Shown here in pieces: positions 9,010-16,383 of a stretch of DNA of 33,852 nt. The position numbers and the translations under genes are program-made. Under the pieces are notes generated by a model. It was given only the letters and a program-made list of their open reading frames with translations, had not been told where the DNA came from and did no database searches. The DNA is from an uncultured Clostridia bacterium (GTDB lineage Bacteria > Bacillota > Clostridia > TANB77 > CAG-508). The DNA lies in NCBI GenBank assembly GCA_934167685.1, contig CAKPLQ010000011.1, positions 1 to 33,852 on the forward strand, in the 5' to 3' direction. Every line of letters begins with the position of its first letter. Within the stretch, counting starts at the first letter, position 1.

Positions 9010-9882
9010 ATGAACAAAAGACAAGAGAAGATATTTGAATTATATAAATCAGCCAATGACAAGAAAACAATAGGCTATTATGGTACTTTTCAGTATGTAC
9101 TGAATGTTGAAGAAGCAATTGAACAATTAGACTTTGTTTCAGATAAAATAACTCTATCTCAAATGGCTTGTGATTTCGAATTAGCAAGCCAATTAATTAA
9201 TGAGTCAATTACAGATGAAAAACAAAAACAATTATATCTTAAATTAAAAGAAACAAATGTTGATATAGACGAAACAATAAATATTGAATTATTATCTGAT
9301 AGATATTCTTTTTTAGGAGATTTATTAGACTCGATTATAACAGATATAGAAGTACAGCAAAGGTTAGTCAGTCTTTCAGATGAAAGATTAGAACTATTTA
9401 AACAGCTTTTCAATAAAGTAAAAGATGAAGTAAGTAATCCTATTCCAATAATCACAAAATCATTAAGTCGATTAGGAACATCTCCATATATACATCAATT
9501 TAATGACTCTAACACTTATGCTAGTCTAAATTTTAATTTAGAAAAACAATTAAAACAGGGGATTCCATTAAGTGAATCAGATAAAGAAAAATTATTATTT
9601 ATATATACAAGTAATACTAATTGGACAATATCATCTATAGAAGATTTAACTTCATTTGGAGAAAAGGGCTCTAAAGATATGTTAGAGATAGATGGGATGG
9701 TTAATGATGAAAGAAATTCTCCTACAAAAAATATTACGAATATACAAAATGCCTTATTATGGAAAAGTTATGGTATTTCATTAAATGAAGCTCAAAATAT
9801 CGTTTCAAAATATAAAGCTGGAAATATTGAAATAACAGATGACAATAGAGATACTATGCGGATTATATTTAAGTCTTTATAA
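9010..9882 (+). CDS. Unknown protein, upstream part of a frameshift-split gene
   Basis: The frame is open from a TTG at 8995, but the ATG at 9010 has GGTGGAGG six bases upstream, so I start there (290 aa). The protein is hydrophilic and probably mostly helical, without signal peptide or membrane span; I recognise no domain. It ends DDNRDTMRIIFKSL at a TAA at 9880. The next reading frame continues directly with YKIVAEKDAGKLIKIFDEF, which looks like the natural continuation of the same protein. I therefore read this and the 9839-11068 frame as one gene of about 690 codons broken by a net +1 (or -2) frameshift. Confidence 0.65.
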   Translation: MNKRQEKIFELYKSANDKKTIGYYGTFQYVLNVEEAIEQLDFVSDKITLSQMACDFELASQLINESITDEKQKQLYLKLKETNVDIDETINIELLSDRYSFLGDLLDSIITDIEVQQRLVSLSDERLELFKQLFNKVKDEVSNPIPIITKSLSRLGTSPYIHQFNDSNTYASLNFNLEKQLKQGIPLSESDKEKLLFIYTSNTNWTISSIEDLTSFGEKGSKDMLEIDGMVNDERNSPTKNITNIQNALLWKSYGISLNEAQNIVSKYKAGNIEITDDNRDTMRIIFKSL

Positions 9883-11068
9883 AATTGTTGCAGAAAAAGA
9901 TGCAGGAAAGCTTATTAAAATTTTTGATGAATTTTCAGAACAAAAAGAAACATCCTTCAACTATATGCAACCAGTACTTATTGAAAGTGAATTAAGAGAT
10001 ATGTTTTTACAAGAATTAAATAAGGTAAGTTTTAAAACAAATGATAAATTATCTCAAATTGTTGATGGAATTCAAGTATATAATGCTGGAACTGATTTTA
10101 AAATGATTATGACTTCTGTTGGTGCATATCAAGGAAATTTAAAGGTAGATAATTATAATGAATATTGGAATAGTCCACATATTCGTTCACATGGGAATTG
10201 TTGTAGTTTAATAGCAAATAATAATTTATCAACAGCTACAATAAATAATATATGTTTTGGATTTTCAGAGTTCGAATCGGGAATGTTATTACGTGCTGGA
10301 AATAAAGATTTAAATTCCACAGTATATAGTAAGGACTTAGATGTATCAATGAGATTTTCAACTTTTATGTTGCCAGATGATTTAGTAAATTCTACTAGAG
10401 GGGAATATAATGAATTAGTTTATGAAAGAAGAGATTTATCTAAGGGTAAGTCGAATTATAAGAAGAATCCGGATTATTTAGTTTATTTTGAAGAATTTGA
10501 GAGAGAAAGTATTGAAACATTAACTGATGAGGATATTCAAAATGAACCAAACGAAGAAAAGAAAAAAATATTACAAGAACAAAAAAGAATATGGGAAGAA
10601 ACTAAAAAAGCTTCTATTGATTTCAGTAAAACAAATGAAAATGGCAAATCTATTCCCTTACCTATTGTAAAGATTAATAGAGAAGAATGTGCCAAAAGTG
10701 AAATCAAAAAAATTCAAGAAACATTTAATACATATTTAGGAACCAAAGATGCTTCGCTATTGCCAAGTATAATAACACAATTTGAAAATAATAGAACAGG
10801 CAATAAAGCACCACATAATTATATAAGAGAAACTTATTTTTCTCAAAACTCTATGCAAACAATGCTAAATCAAATTATTGAAACCATTAAAGGAATTGAA
10901 GACAAACAATTAAGATATAATAGTATAAATGCTGTAGGAAAACTTATTTCACAGGAAATAGGAAATTGTAAAAATTGTAAAAGAACAAACCCAGGATTTA
11001 ACCATAAACAATATTTACAGATTTTTAAAGAAATGAGACAATTAGAAAACGAAGCTCAAAATAGATAA
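9839..11068 (+). CDS. Unknown protein, downstream part of a frameshift-split gene
   Basis: Up to 409 residues from an ATG at 9839 that lacks a ribosome site and overlaps the previous frame by 44 bases; a TAA sits directly upstream in this frame. True coding in this frame probably begins near 9880. Notable segments are SPHIRSHGNCCSLIANN (Cys/His-rich, about residues 110-127), MRFSTFMLPDDL, GEYNELVYERRDL, NPDYLVYFEEF and IPLPIVKINREECAKSE; a Lys/Glu coiled region lies near 230-260 and a CKNCKR pair near the C-terminus. The polar conserved-looking motifs suggest an enzyme, but I cannot assign a family. The tailed small protein follows after 11 bases. Confidence 0.65.
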   Translation: MTIEILCGLYLSLYKIVAEKDAGKLIKIFDEFSEQKETSFNYMQPVLIESELRDMFLQELNKVSFKTNDKLSQIVDGIQVYNAGTDFKMIMTSVGAYQGNLKVDNYNEYWNSPHIRSHGNCCSLIANNNLSTATINNICFGFSEFESGMLLRAGNKDLNSTVYSKDLDVSMRFSTFMLPDDLVNSTRGEYNELVYERRDLSKGKSNYKKNPDYLVYFEEFERESIETLTDEDIQNEPNEEKKKILQEQKRIWEETKKASIDFSKTNENGKSIPLPIVKINREECAKSEIKKIQETFNTYLGTKDASLLPSIITQFENNRTGNKAPHNYIRETYFSQNSMQTMLNQIIETIKGIEDKQLRYNSINAVGKLISQEIGNCKNCKRTNPGFNHKQYLQIFKEMRQLENEAQNR

Positions 11069-11079
11069 GGAGATTATTT

Positions 11080-11334
11080 ATGAAAACACAAAAAGAAATT
11101 GAAACAATTCAAAATACTCGTGATACATCAAAAATATTACTCGAATTATTTAAAAAATACAAGGATTATGATAGTTCCTTGGTTGAACATTATGATCCCA
11201 ATAGTTTCCTTTCTAACAGAAGAAAAGAAACTATGTCTGACAACACTGAAAATAATGTTGCTATAATAGAATATAAAGAGCCTTTATTTAAAAGAATATT
11301 AAATAAATTGAAAAATTTATTCAATATGAAATAA
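11080..11334 (+). CDS. Small protein with basic amphipathic C-terminal tail
   Basis: An 84-residue protein with a clear ribosome site (AAGGAG). The first 60 residues are polar and unrecognised. The last 28 residues, ending LFKRILNKLKNLFNMK after NNVAIIEYKEP, align without gaps with the tail of the 2434-2862 protein: 11 identities, most other positions conservative. The two proteins do not otherwise look alike. It lies 11 bases after the split large gene, so it is probably cotranslated in an operon. The tail could be a membrane-binding helix or a recognition signal (inference). Confidence 0.75.
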   Translation: MKTQKEIETIQNTRDTSKILLELFKKYKDYDSSLVEHYDPNSFLSNRRKETMSDNTENNVAIIEYKEPLFKRILNKLKNLFNMK

Positions 11335-11383
11335 TCTGTCATTATCATTAAATTTTGCAAATAATTTTTCATATAAATCGACT

Positions 11384-11415
11384 GATGACCAGTGGTTTAA
11401 TACTGGTCATCTTTC
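11384..11415 (+). terminator. Hairpin terminator
   Basis: Perfect 10-bp stem GATGACCAGT (11384-11393) with ACTGGTCATC (11402-11411). It follows the 9010-11334 operon; the T-tract is poor (TTTC). Confidence 0.6.
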
Positions 11416-11535
11416 ATAGTAATTTAACTTGAATTTTTTCCCTTTTATAGCAATCTTTGTTGATGATTTTCTAATACCATATTTTATCCAAAAGTCAATA
11501 ATTTATTTACATTTTAGATTAATTATAATTAAATT

Positions 11536-12375
11536 TTATTTTTGCTTTAAAGTATTCATATTTTCTTTTTCCAGTTGTTTTAAGCTTTTTTTAGGAGTTG
11601 GCAAATCTTCTGGCATTATTCCACCATTTTTTTCAATAACTTCTCTTATATTTTTTCCTATATTGTAGTGTGTTTTATTTGCCTCTTTTTCAGTTTTGAC
11701 ATTATCTTTTTTTAATTTCTGCTCTGTTTGTGATATTCTAAATAAATTTGCAATAAGTTCATCACTTCCCATATTGTCCAAAATATCTTCTCTATATCTT
11801 AAACCTTTTCTTTTGGCAATATCATCAGCTGTTTCTCCATTATACAATCCTTTGTAGCCAGCATTATGAAATTTATCAAAATTTTTAACTCCTGCTTTTT
11901 TTGCTGTTTGATTAAGTGAGTAGTTACCTTTTTTTGTTAGGTTTCTTTGATAAAATCTTTTTTCATCTTCTGTAAGCATAGTATATTCTTTTTCAGTAAT
12001 CTCTTGTTTTCTTGTTTGAACTGCAAAATAAGTTTGAGCAAGAGCTATTACTTTTTTTCTACTGTCTCCATTTTGTGCTATCAAATAACAAGCATAACGA
12101 GTTAATTTATAATCTATAATCGTTTTTTCTGCTCCTTTGGGCATTTTTATCGTTTTGTCGGTGCCGACAAAATGTTCAAACACACTAATACCACTATTTG
12201 CACAAGATTGTTCTGCTTTTTTTATTACATTTTCAAATTTTCTCCATTCTTTATAGTCTAAAACATTTTGTAATTCTCTAGCATACCAAAACTCAACTCC
12301 GTTTTCATCAATATGTTTTATATCTTCAAAATTTTTATTATTTTTATCTATCTCTTTCAATAATATCATCTCCAT
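11536..12375 (-). CDS. dinD: DNA-damage-inducible protein D (DinD)
   Basis: A 279-residue protein matching the DinD family in length and architecture. The N-terminal half holds GVEFWYARELQNVLDY, WRKFENVIKKAEQSC and DYKLTRYACYLIAQNGD, followed by IALAQTYFAVQTRKQE, the phage-antirepressor-like (BRO/KilA-type) signature of DinD; the C-terminal half is helical and charged. E. coli DinD is an SOS protein that antagonises RecA filaments. The ATG at 12375 lacks a ribosome site; a TTG at 12360 has GGAG nine bases upstream and may be the real start. A LexA-like box lies in its promoter. Standing alone beside an insertion sequence, it is probably accessory DNA. Confidence 0.9.
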   Translation of the reverse strand: MEMILLKEIDKNNKNFEDIKHIDENGVEFWYARELQNVLDYKEWRKFENVIKKAEQSCANSGISVFEHFVGTDKTIKMPKGAEKTIIDYKLTRYACYLIAQNGDSRKKVIALAQTYFAVQTRKQEITEKEYTMLTEDEKRFYQRNLTKKGNYSLNQTAKKAGVKNFDKFHNAGYKGLYNGETADDIAKRKGLRYREDILDNMGSDELIANLFRISQTEQKLKKDNVKTEKEANKTHYNIGKNIREVIEKNGGIMPEDLPTPKKSLKQLEKENMNTLKQK

Positions 12376-12408
12376 TTTTCAATTTTATATTTTTGCTATT
12401 CAAGAGAT

Positions 12409-12437
12409 ATTATAAAACAACCGTTCGTGATTGTCAA
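12409..12437 (-). promoter_or_regulatory. Consensus promoter of dinD with embedded LexA-like box
   Basis: Minus strand TTGACA (12432-12437), 17-base spacer, TATAAT (12409-12414): a perfect sigma-A promoter. Inside it CGAACGGTTGTTTT (12414-12427) fits the Gram-positive SOS consensus CGAACRNRYGTTYC at 12 of 14 positions. A repressor there would cover the spacer and the -10 edge. SOS control is inferred from this and from the gene's identity. Confidence 0.7.
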
Positions 12438-12472
12438 TATATTTTTACTTATTTATTAAATTTTTATACTAT

Positions 12473-12496
12473 GGTCAATTGAAAAAGTAAATTCTA
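12473..12496 (+). repeat. 24-bp remnant of the tRNA-adjacent ORF family
   Basis: These 24 bases are the exact reverse complement of 14080-14103, which lie inside the ORF at 14012-14362 and encode RSIEKVNSS there. Similarity does not extend clearly to either side. It sits 80 bases left of the insertion sequence. Confidence 0.6.
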
Positions 12497-12575
12497 TTTG
12501 ATTAAAATACAATATAAATAAGTGTTACATTATATCTTATTGTAAGATTAAATTATAGTGATATAATTAAAGAGT

Positions 12576-13881
12576 AGATGTTTCTTGGGAAAGAAGGTTA
12601 ATTATAGGTTTTAATGGTAAACATCTTTCTTTAGAAGATAGAAAAATTATTGAAGAAAACATCAACAAAGGATTAAGAAAATTTGAAACAGCAAAAGAAC
12701 TCAATAAGAGTCAATCAACAATCGGAAAAGAAATAAAAAACAACAGAAAACGTAGATGTTCACAAACAGATGATGCTCCATGGAAATGTAAACATTATAA
12801 AAACTGTAAAGTTTGTATTGGAAGATGTTCTGATTTTGAAGAAGTTCCATGCTTTAGAAGAGATAGATTTATTGGTGCATGTAATGGTTGTCCTGAAATA
12901 AAAAGTTGTAGAAAAACAAAATATTTTTATTATGCCAACATCGCACAGAAAAATTATGAATATTCTTTAAAAGATTCAAGACAGGGAGTTAATTTAAATA
13001 CAACCGAACTTTTTGAATTAGCACATATAATATGCCCTTTAATCAAACAAGGGCAGTCAATTTACACGATTTTACAAAATCATAAAGAAATTACACAATG
13101 TGAGAAAACAATTTATACATACATTGAAATGGGATTATTTAAAGACTGAGGTGTCACTAATATTGACCTAAGAAGAAAAGTAGCAAGAAAAATTTCAAGG
13201 AAAAATAAACTTAAGAAAAGATCTGAATCAGCAGATTATACTGGTAGAAAATATGATGATTATGTTGAATTTGTAAAGAATAATCCGACTTATGCAACAA
13301 CAGAAATGGACACAGTTTATAATCATCAAGAAGGCCCATACATTCAAACATCCATATTTGAGAACACAGGACTCATGATAGGACGATTAAAACAGCATAA
13401 AACATCTGAAGAAATGTCTAATTCACTTAATCATTTTCAAGAACTTCTTGGAGATGATATGTATCAAAAATTGTTTGGATTATTATTAACAGACAGAGGC
13501 TCTGAATTTGCAAAACCACAACTGTTTGAAGTAAACACAGAAACAGGCGAAATAAGGAGCAATATATTTTATTGTGATGCACAAATGCCAAGCCAGAAAC
13601 CACATGTAGAAAACAATCATGAGTTTATAAGAGATATTATATTAAAGAAAAAATCTATGTCAAATTTGACACAGGACAAGCTTGACTTAATGTTCTCACA
13701 CATAAATTCTGTACCAAGAAAATCTCTTGGCGGAAAGACTCCATACGAAGCATTCGAATTCTTCTATGGTAAAGATACTTTAGATAAATTAAATATACAA
13801 AAGATAAAAGAAGATGAGGTCACACTACAGCCTTATCTTCTTAATTCATAAAATGTACTAAAATTATACCAAGAAACATCT
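12576..13881 (+). mobile_element. IS30-family insertion sequence, decayed
   Basis: An element of about 1.3 kb bounded by perfect 13-bp terminal inverted repeats: AGATGTTTCTTGG at 12576-12588 and its complement at 13869-13881. It holds a single transposase frame that fills most of its length. A target-site duplication is not obvious; the ends could extend by a base or two. Confidence 0.85.
12604..13851 (+). pseudogene. IS30-family transposase interrupted by an in-frame TGA
   Basis: One frame runs from about 12604 to 13851 (415 codons) with a single TGA at 13147-13149. The N-terminus has a helix-turn-helix (LSLEDRKIIEENI, TAKELNKSQSTIGKEIKNNR), then a Cys-rich segment with ten cysteines as in clostridial IS30 transposases. 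The DDE core follows: Asp in EMDTVYNHQEG, Asp in LLTDRGSEF and Glu in PHVENNHEFIRD. The TGA lies in GLFKD-stop-GVTNIDLRRKV, where Trp (TGG) would fit. The codon placed correctly after AAGAAGG is ATA (12604), as if an ATG had also mutated. Both changes would be G to A. The downstream piece from 13306 contains the whole catalytic triad but lacks the DNA-binding part. Confidence 0.85.
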
Positions 13882-13916
13882 GCACTAACTACATATTGCC
13901 GCTGTTGCGAGCACAA

Positions 13917-13988
13917 TTAAGTGAATAGAAATTAGTCTTACACTCAAAAAAATTAATTTGAATTCACTCGCTTAAGTACGTTTTTTTT
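13917..13988 (+). terminator. Hairpin followed by a T8 run
   Basis: TTAAGTGAAT (13917-13926) can pair with ATTCACTcgCTTAA (13962-13975), followed by eight T at 13981. It lies between the insertion sequence and the convergent ORF at 14012. The long loop makes terminator function uncertain. Confidence 0.3.
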
Positions 13989-14011
13989 CTTGTTTATATT
14001 CTCATTTTACA

Positions 14012-14362
14012 CTAAAAATAAGCAAAAATCAATGTTTTTACATTAAATTTTTGCTTATAAATAGCGTTTACTCGGTAACTAGAATTTACTTTTTCAATTG
14101 ACCTCAAATATGTTTCTAGTTCTGATAATTTAATCTTTTTAGCCAAATTAGAAATATAAACATCATTTGAATAATTAAAAACTAACAATGTAATATTTTT
14201 AATAATTACTTTATGTGGTTCAATATATGAGAGATTAGTTTTAGCTAACTTTCTAATACTGCCATTAACAAAAGTAGGACTTACTTTAGAAAACTCACAT
14301 ATAAATTCAAGTCTTTGTTTTAAACTTTCCTCAAATTGTATTTCTTGTTTAATTATCTTCAT
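14012..14362 (-). CDS. Unknown small protein of a tRNA-adjacent repeat family
   Basis: The frame is open from a TTG at 14401, but the ATG at 14362, with AAAGG 12 bases upstream, is the better start (116 aa). The protein is basic, without membrane span or signal peptide: SLKQRLEFICEFSKVSPTFV, NGSIRKLAKTNLSYIEPHKV, then a hydrophobic strand-like segment and LSELETYLRSIEKVNSSY. I do not recognise it. A 5'-truncated relative follows tRNA-Leu at 33775, and a 24-bp fragment lies at 12473. It is placed just behind tRNA-Thr and its terminator on the same strand, so it may be read by terminator leakage. Confidence 0.6.
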   Translation of the reverse strand: MKIIKQEIQFEESLKQRLEFICEFSKVSPTFVNGSIRKLAKTNLSYIEPHKVIIKNITLLVFNYSNDVYISNLAKKIKLSELETYLRSIEKVNSSYRVNAIYKQKFNVKTLIFAYF

Positions 14363-14405
14363 TACAGACACCATCCTTTCTTGGATGATATTTTGGGGCA
14401 AACAA

Positions 14406-14434
14406 AAAAATCATCCATTTTATGAATGATTTTT
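14406..14434 (-). terminator. Terminator of tRNA-Thr
   Basis: On the minus strand AAAAATCATTCAT pairs with ATGGATGATTTTTT around a short loop and ends in seven T. The homologous stem behind tRNA-Leu keeps pairing despite sequence differences. Confidence 0.75.
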
Positions 14435-14441
14435 GTATCAA

Positions 14442-14472
14442 TCTGTTCCATTAGTTCGAACAGAAACGTCGT
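14442..14472 (-). repeat. Conserved post-tRNA spacer with hairpin
   Basis: Immediately after the CCA of tRNA-Thr, GACGTTTCTGTTCGAACTAA continues into a segment that forms a TCTGTTC/GAACAGA stem (14442-14464). Nearly the same sequence follows tRNA-Leu at 33680-33710. Confidence 0.65.
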
Positions 14473-14548
14473 TGGAGCCTACAACGGGAATTGAACCCGT
14501 GACCTCAGCCTTACCAAGGCTGCACTCTACCAACTGAGCTATGCAGGC
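14473..14548 (-). tRNA. tRNA-Thr (anticodon GGT)
   Basis: A 76-nt cloverleaf on the minus strand: acceptor GCCTGCA pairs with TGTAGGC, D arm GCTCAGTTGGTAGAGT, anticodon stem CAGCC/GGCTG with loop TTGGTAA (anticodon GGT), T arm ACGGGTTCAATTCCCGT, and an encoded CCA. Confidence 0.97.
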
Positions 14549-14559
14549 GAATCGTATTT

Positions 14560-14588
14560 ATTATAGTATATAGAAAATAAAAAAGCAA
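14560..14588 (-). promoter_or_regulatory. Promoter of tRNA-Thr
   Basis: Minus strand TTGCTT (14583-14588), 17-base spacer, TATAAT (14560-14565), 11 bases before the tRNA 5' end. Confidence 0.65.
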
Positions 14589-14631
14589 GTAAAAATTAAT
14601 AAAACACTACCCAATTCACAAAAAAATAATT

Positions 14632-15027
14632 TTAAAATACATTTACTAGATTAAATGCATACTTTTTCTTAATATGTTCAAGTACAAATTTTCCCACATC
14701 AAGTTCAACTGAAGCAGAAGGATAATCATCTGTCTGTATATAACTCTTGGCAGATACGATAGCAGTATCAACCTTTTCAAGTTCATCATGTTCAATATAA
14801 TAAGCTAACTTATCATGTTTTTCATTCCATTTCTCATCCAACTCTTTTATTTTATTTTCCAATTCACTTTTATTCTCTTCAACCGCCAAATTCTTCAATT
14901 CTGTAAACAATCCTGTTATCTCATCTGTCGTTTTATTTGTATATCCCTGTGTAAACAAATCTAATGAAAAAATAACAACTACAATTACTATACAAATTAC
15001 AGTTTCTTTAAACACCTTTCCCACCAC
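14632..15027 (-). CDS. DUF4363 family protein
   Basis: A 131-residue protein with one N-terminal hydrophobic segment (about residues 9-24, signal anchor) and an all-helical charged remainder (ELKNLAVEENKSELENKIKE, WNEKHDKLAYYIEHDELEKV), the pattern of DUF4363. The frame opens with GTG codons at 15027 and 15024; a GTG at 15015 has better ribosome-site spacing, so the start is uncertain. It overlaps the upstream DUF421 gene by 20 bases (or 8 with the later start), so the two are translationally coupled. This pairing is common in clostridia. The role is unknown; the helical part is probably extracytoplasmic. Confidence 0.82.
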   Translation of the reverse strand: MVGKVFKETVICIVIVVVIFSLDLFTQGYTNKTTDEITGLFTELKNLAVEENKSELENKIKELDEKWNEKHDKLAYYIEHDELEKVDTAIVSAKSYIQTDDYPSASVELDVGKFVLEHIKKKYAFNLVNVF

Positions 15028-15697
15028 CTTTTTCTAAAGGTTGACAAAAGAATTGATTATCTCCATCTATTGTTACAATTAGCGCCTCTTCTGGTTTAAT
15101 TCCAAATTTCTCTGTTTGTTTTTGTAACCATACATAATTTTTTCCTATTTTCTCTAAATTTTTATACATCACTTTTCCGTCAACTACTAAATCATATGGA
15201 ATACCTTCATATTCAGGTTCCATATTAAAGTCTTCTGGCGTTGTAGGCCTTTTATTGGGTTTAGGAATTACTGTTACCTGGCCACTTGTTTCTAAGACTG
15301 CATATTCAACATCTCCTATGTTAAATATGTTATTATCTCTAAGTCTTTCTTCTAGCTCATTTATTGTAAATCTTTCTTTTTTAAGAACCTTTTCATCAAC
15401 TTTGCCTCTAAAAATCAATATTGAAGGCTTTCCACATATTATTTCTCTTGCTTTCGTACTTTTCATATTTAACATAGAAATTGTAAGATGCATTACTAAT
15501 AATCCTAATATTGGTATTATTCCATTTGATATTGGCACTCCAGTTTCTGTCATTGGCAAACTTGCTAAATCCGCAATCATTATTGAAATTGCTAATTCAA
15601 ACGGCTGAAGTTGCCCTATTTCACGTTTGCCCATTAATCTCATTACTATTAATACAATTACGTATAATACAATTGCTCTAAAAAATGTTATTAACAT
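15008..15697 (-). CDS. DUF421 (YetF-like) membrane protein
   Basis: A 229-residue protein with three N-terminal membrane spans (about residues 1-75) including MRLMGKREIGQLQPFELAIS, then a cytoplasmic domain with GKPSILIFRGKVDEKVLKKE and INELEERLRDNNIFNIGDVE, the DUF421/YetF signature. The C-terminal 80 residues form an extra domain ending in a Gly-rich basic tail. The biochemical role of the family is poorly known. It is the first gene of a two-gene operon with the DUF4363 protein; ATG preceded by GGAGG. Confidence 0.9.
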   Translation of the reverse strand: MLITFFRAIVLYVIVLIVMRLMGKREIGQLQPFELAISIMIADLASLPMTETGVPISNGIIPILGLLVMHLTISMLNMKSTKAREIICGKPSILIFRGKVDEKVLKKERFTINELEERLRDNNIFNIGDVEYAVLETSGQVTVIPKPNKRPTTPEDFNMEPEYEGIPYDLVVDGKVMYKNLEKIGKNYVWLQKQTEKFGIKPEEALIVTIDGDNQFFCQPLEKGGGKGV

Positions 15698-15845
15698 AGA
15701 CTTGCCTCCATCTAAAATTTTATTTTTATTTTTTGCATTTTTTAGGTATTTATACGATTTTTGTATAATTAATTTTTTGTTGTAAATACTATTGATATAA
15801 CCTTGAAAAAAATTAAAAGTAAAAACTAATAAGGAGGTTTTTGAT

Positions 15846-16217
15846 ATGTCAAATTCTCAAAGTAATAGCACTACAGGTGCTTCTACAGTTTGGCAAATTG
15901 TTGGTAGATTAGTTACAGCTGCTATAATTTTAGCCATTACAGCATTTTTTACACCAAACTTTACTATAAACAACATATGGTCTTTAGCACTTGCTGCAGT
16001 TGTTTTAACAATAATGGATTATTTAATAATAAAATTTACAGGTCTACATGCAAGTCCATTTGGTAAAGGATTTGTTGGATTTGCTTTAGCTGCTATTATT
16101 TTATATTTTACACAGTATTTTGTAGCTGGTTATTCAATTTCTTGGATGGCTGCTATAATCGGTGCTTTAATTTATGGAGTAGTAGATTACTTTATACCCG
16201 GAACTCAACAAATGTAA
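15846..16217 (+). CDS. Small four-TM protein, phage-holin-4-like (YvlD/DUF superfamily)
   Basis: A 123-residue protein with a polar Ser/Asn/Thr-rich N-terminus and four hydrophobic segments (about 17-37, 43-63, 75-95 and 98-115), rich in Ala, Ile and Phe. MDYLIIKFTG and GVVDYFIPG resemble proteins annotated in Firmicutes as holin family 4, although most are chromosomal membrane proteins and not lysis proteins. It has a strong AAGGAGG site. No lysin or phage genes are nearby. Transcription ends in the palindromic element at 16224. Confidence 0.7.
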   Translation: MSNSQSNSTTGASTVWQIVGRLVTAAIILAITAFFTPNFTINNIWSLALAAVVLTIMDYLIIKFTGLHASPFGKGFVGFALAAIILYFTQYFVAGYSISWMAAIIGALIYGVVDYFIPGTQQM

Positions 16218-16223
16218 AAAATC

Positions 16224-16353
16224 CCCTATAATATATTTTTTTACTATCTTGCTGTCGCAATCTTCAAAAATTTTTCTTCGTTGATTGCTCCATCTCGCAT
16301 TCGCTTCGCTCATTTGGCCGCTTGCGTGATAGTTCAAAATATATATTATAGGG
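16224..16353. repeat. Nested palindromic element, copy 1
   Basis: Outer arms CCCTATAATATAT (16224-16236) and ATATATTATAGGG (16341-16353), then inner pairs ACTATC/GATAGT (16243-16248 and 16328-16333), enclose a core of about 70 bases. The core carries GCAATC...GATTGCTCCAT, TCGCATTCGC, GCTCATTTGG and CGCTTGCG, matching in inverted orientation the core of copy 2 at 24238-24318. The outer arms differ between copies. CTTTTTG after the right arm makes it a plausible bidirectional terminator for the convergent flanking genes. It is much richer in G+C than its surroundings. Confidence 0.75.
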
Positions 16354-16383
16354 CTTTTTGTATTACTATTTTAAAATAAACAT

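Noticed and set aside
9839..9882. Programmed +1 frameshifting as in prfB
   Set aside because: The site TCT TTA TAA A has no cognate re-pairing in the +1 frame and no upstream Shine-Dalgarno-like stimulator, so mutation or sequence error is more likely.
9839..11068. ADP-ribosyltransferase (R-S-E) reading of MRFSTFM...GEYNELVYE
   Set aside because: The resemblance is limited to a few residues; without alignment or structure it cannot carry an assignment.
13147..13149. TGA read as Trp (alternative genetic code)
   Set aside because: spoIVA and the 32912 gene end in TGA, and no other gene in the window contains an internal TGA, so standard code plus a mutation is the simpler reading.
8829..14480. 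Genomic island with att sites at the tRNA-Thr 3' end
   Set aside because: Only TTGGAGC (7 bases) of the tRNA 3' end recurs near 8829, and no integrase is present in the interval.
15846..16217. Prophage holin
   Set aside because: No lysin, portal, capsid or other phage genes are near; the protein family is often chromosomal and unrelated to lysis.
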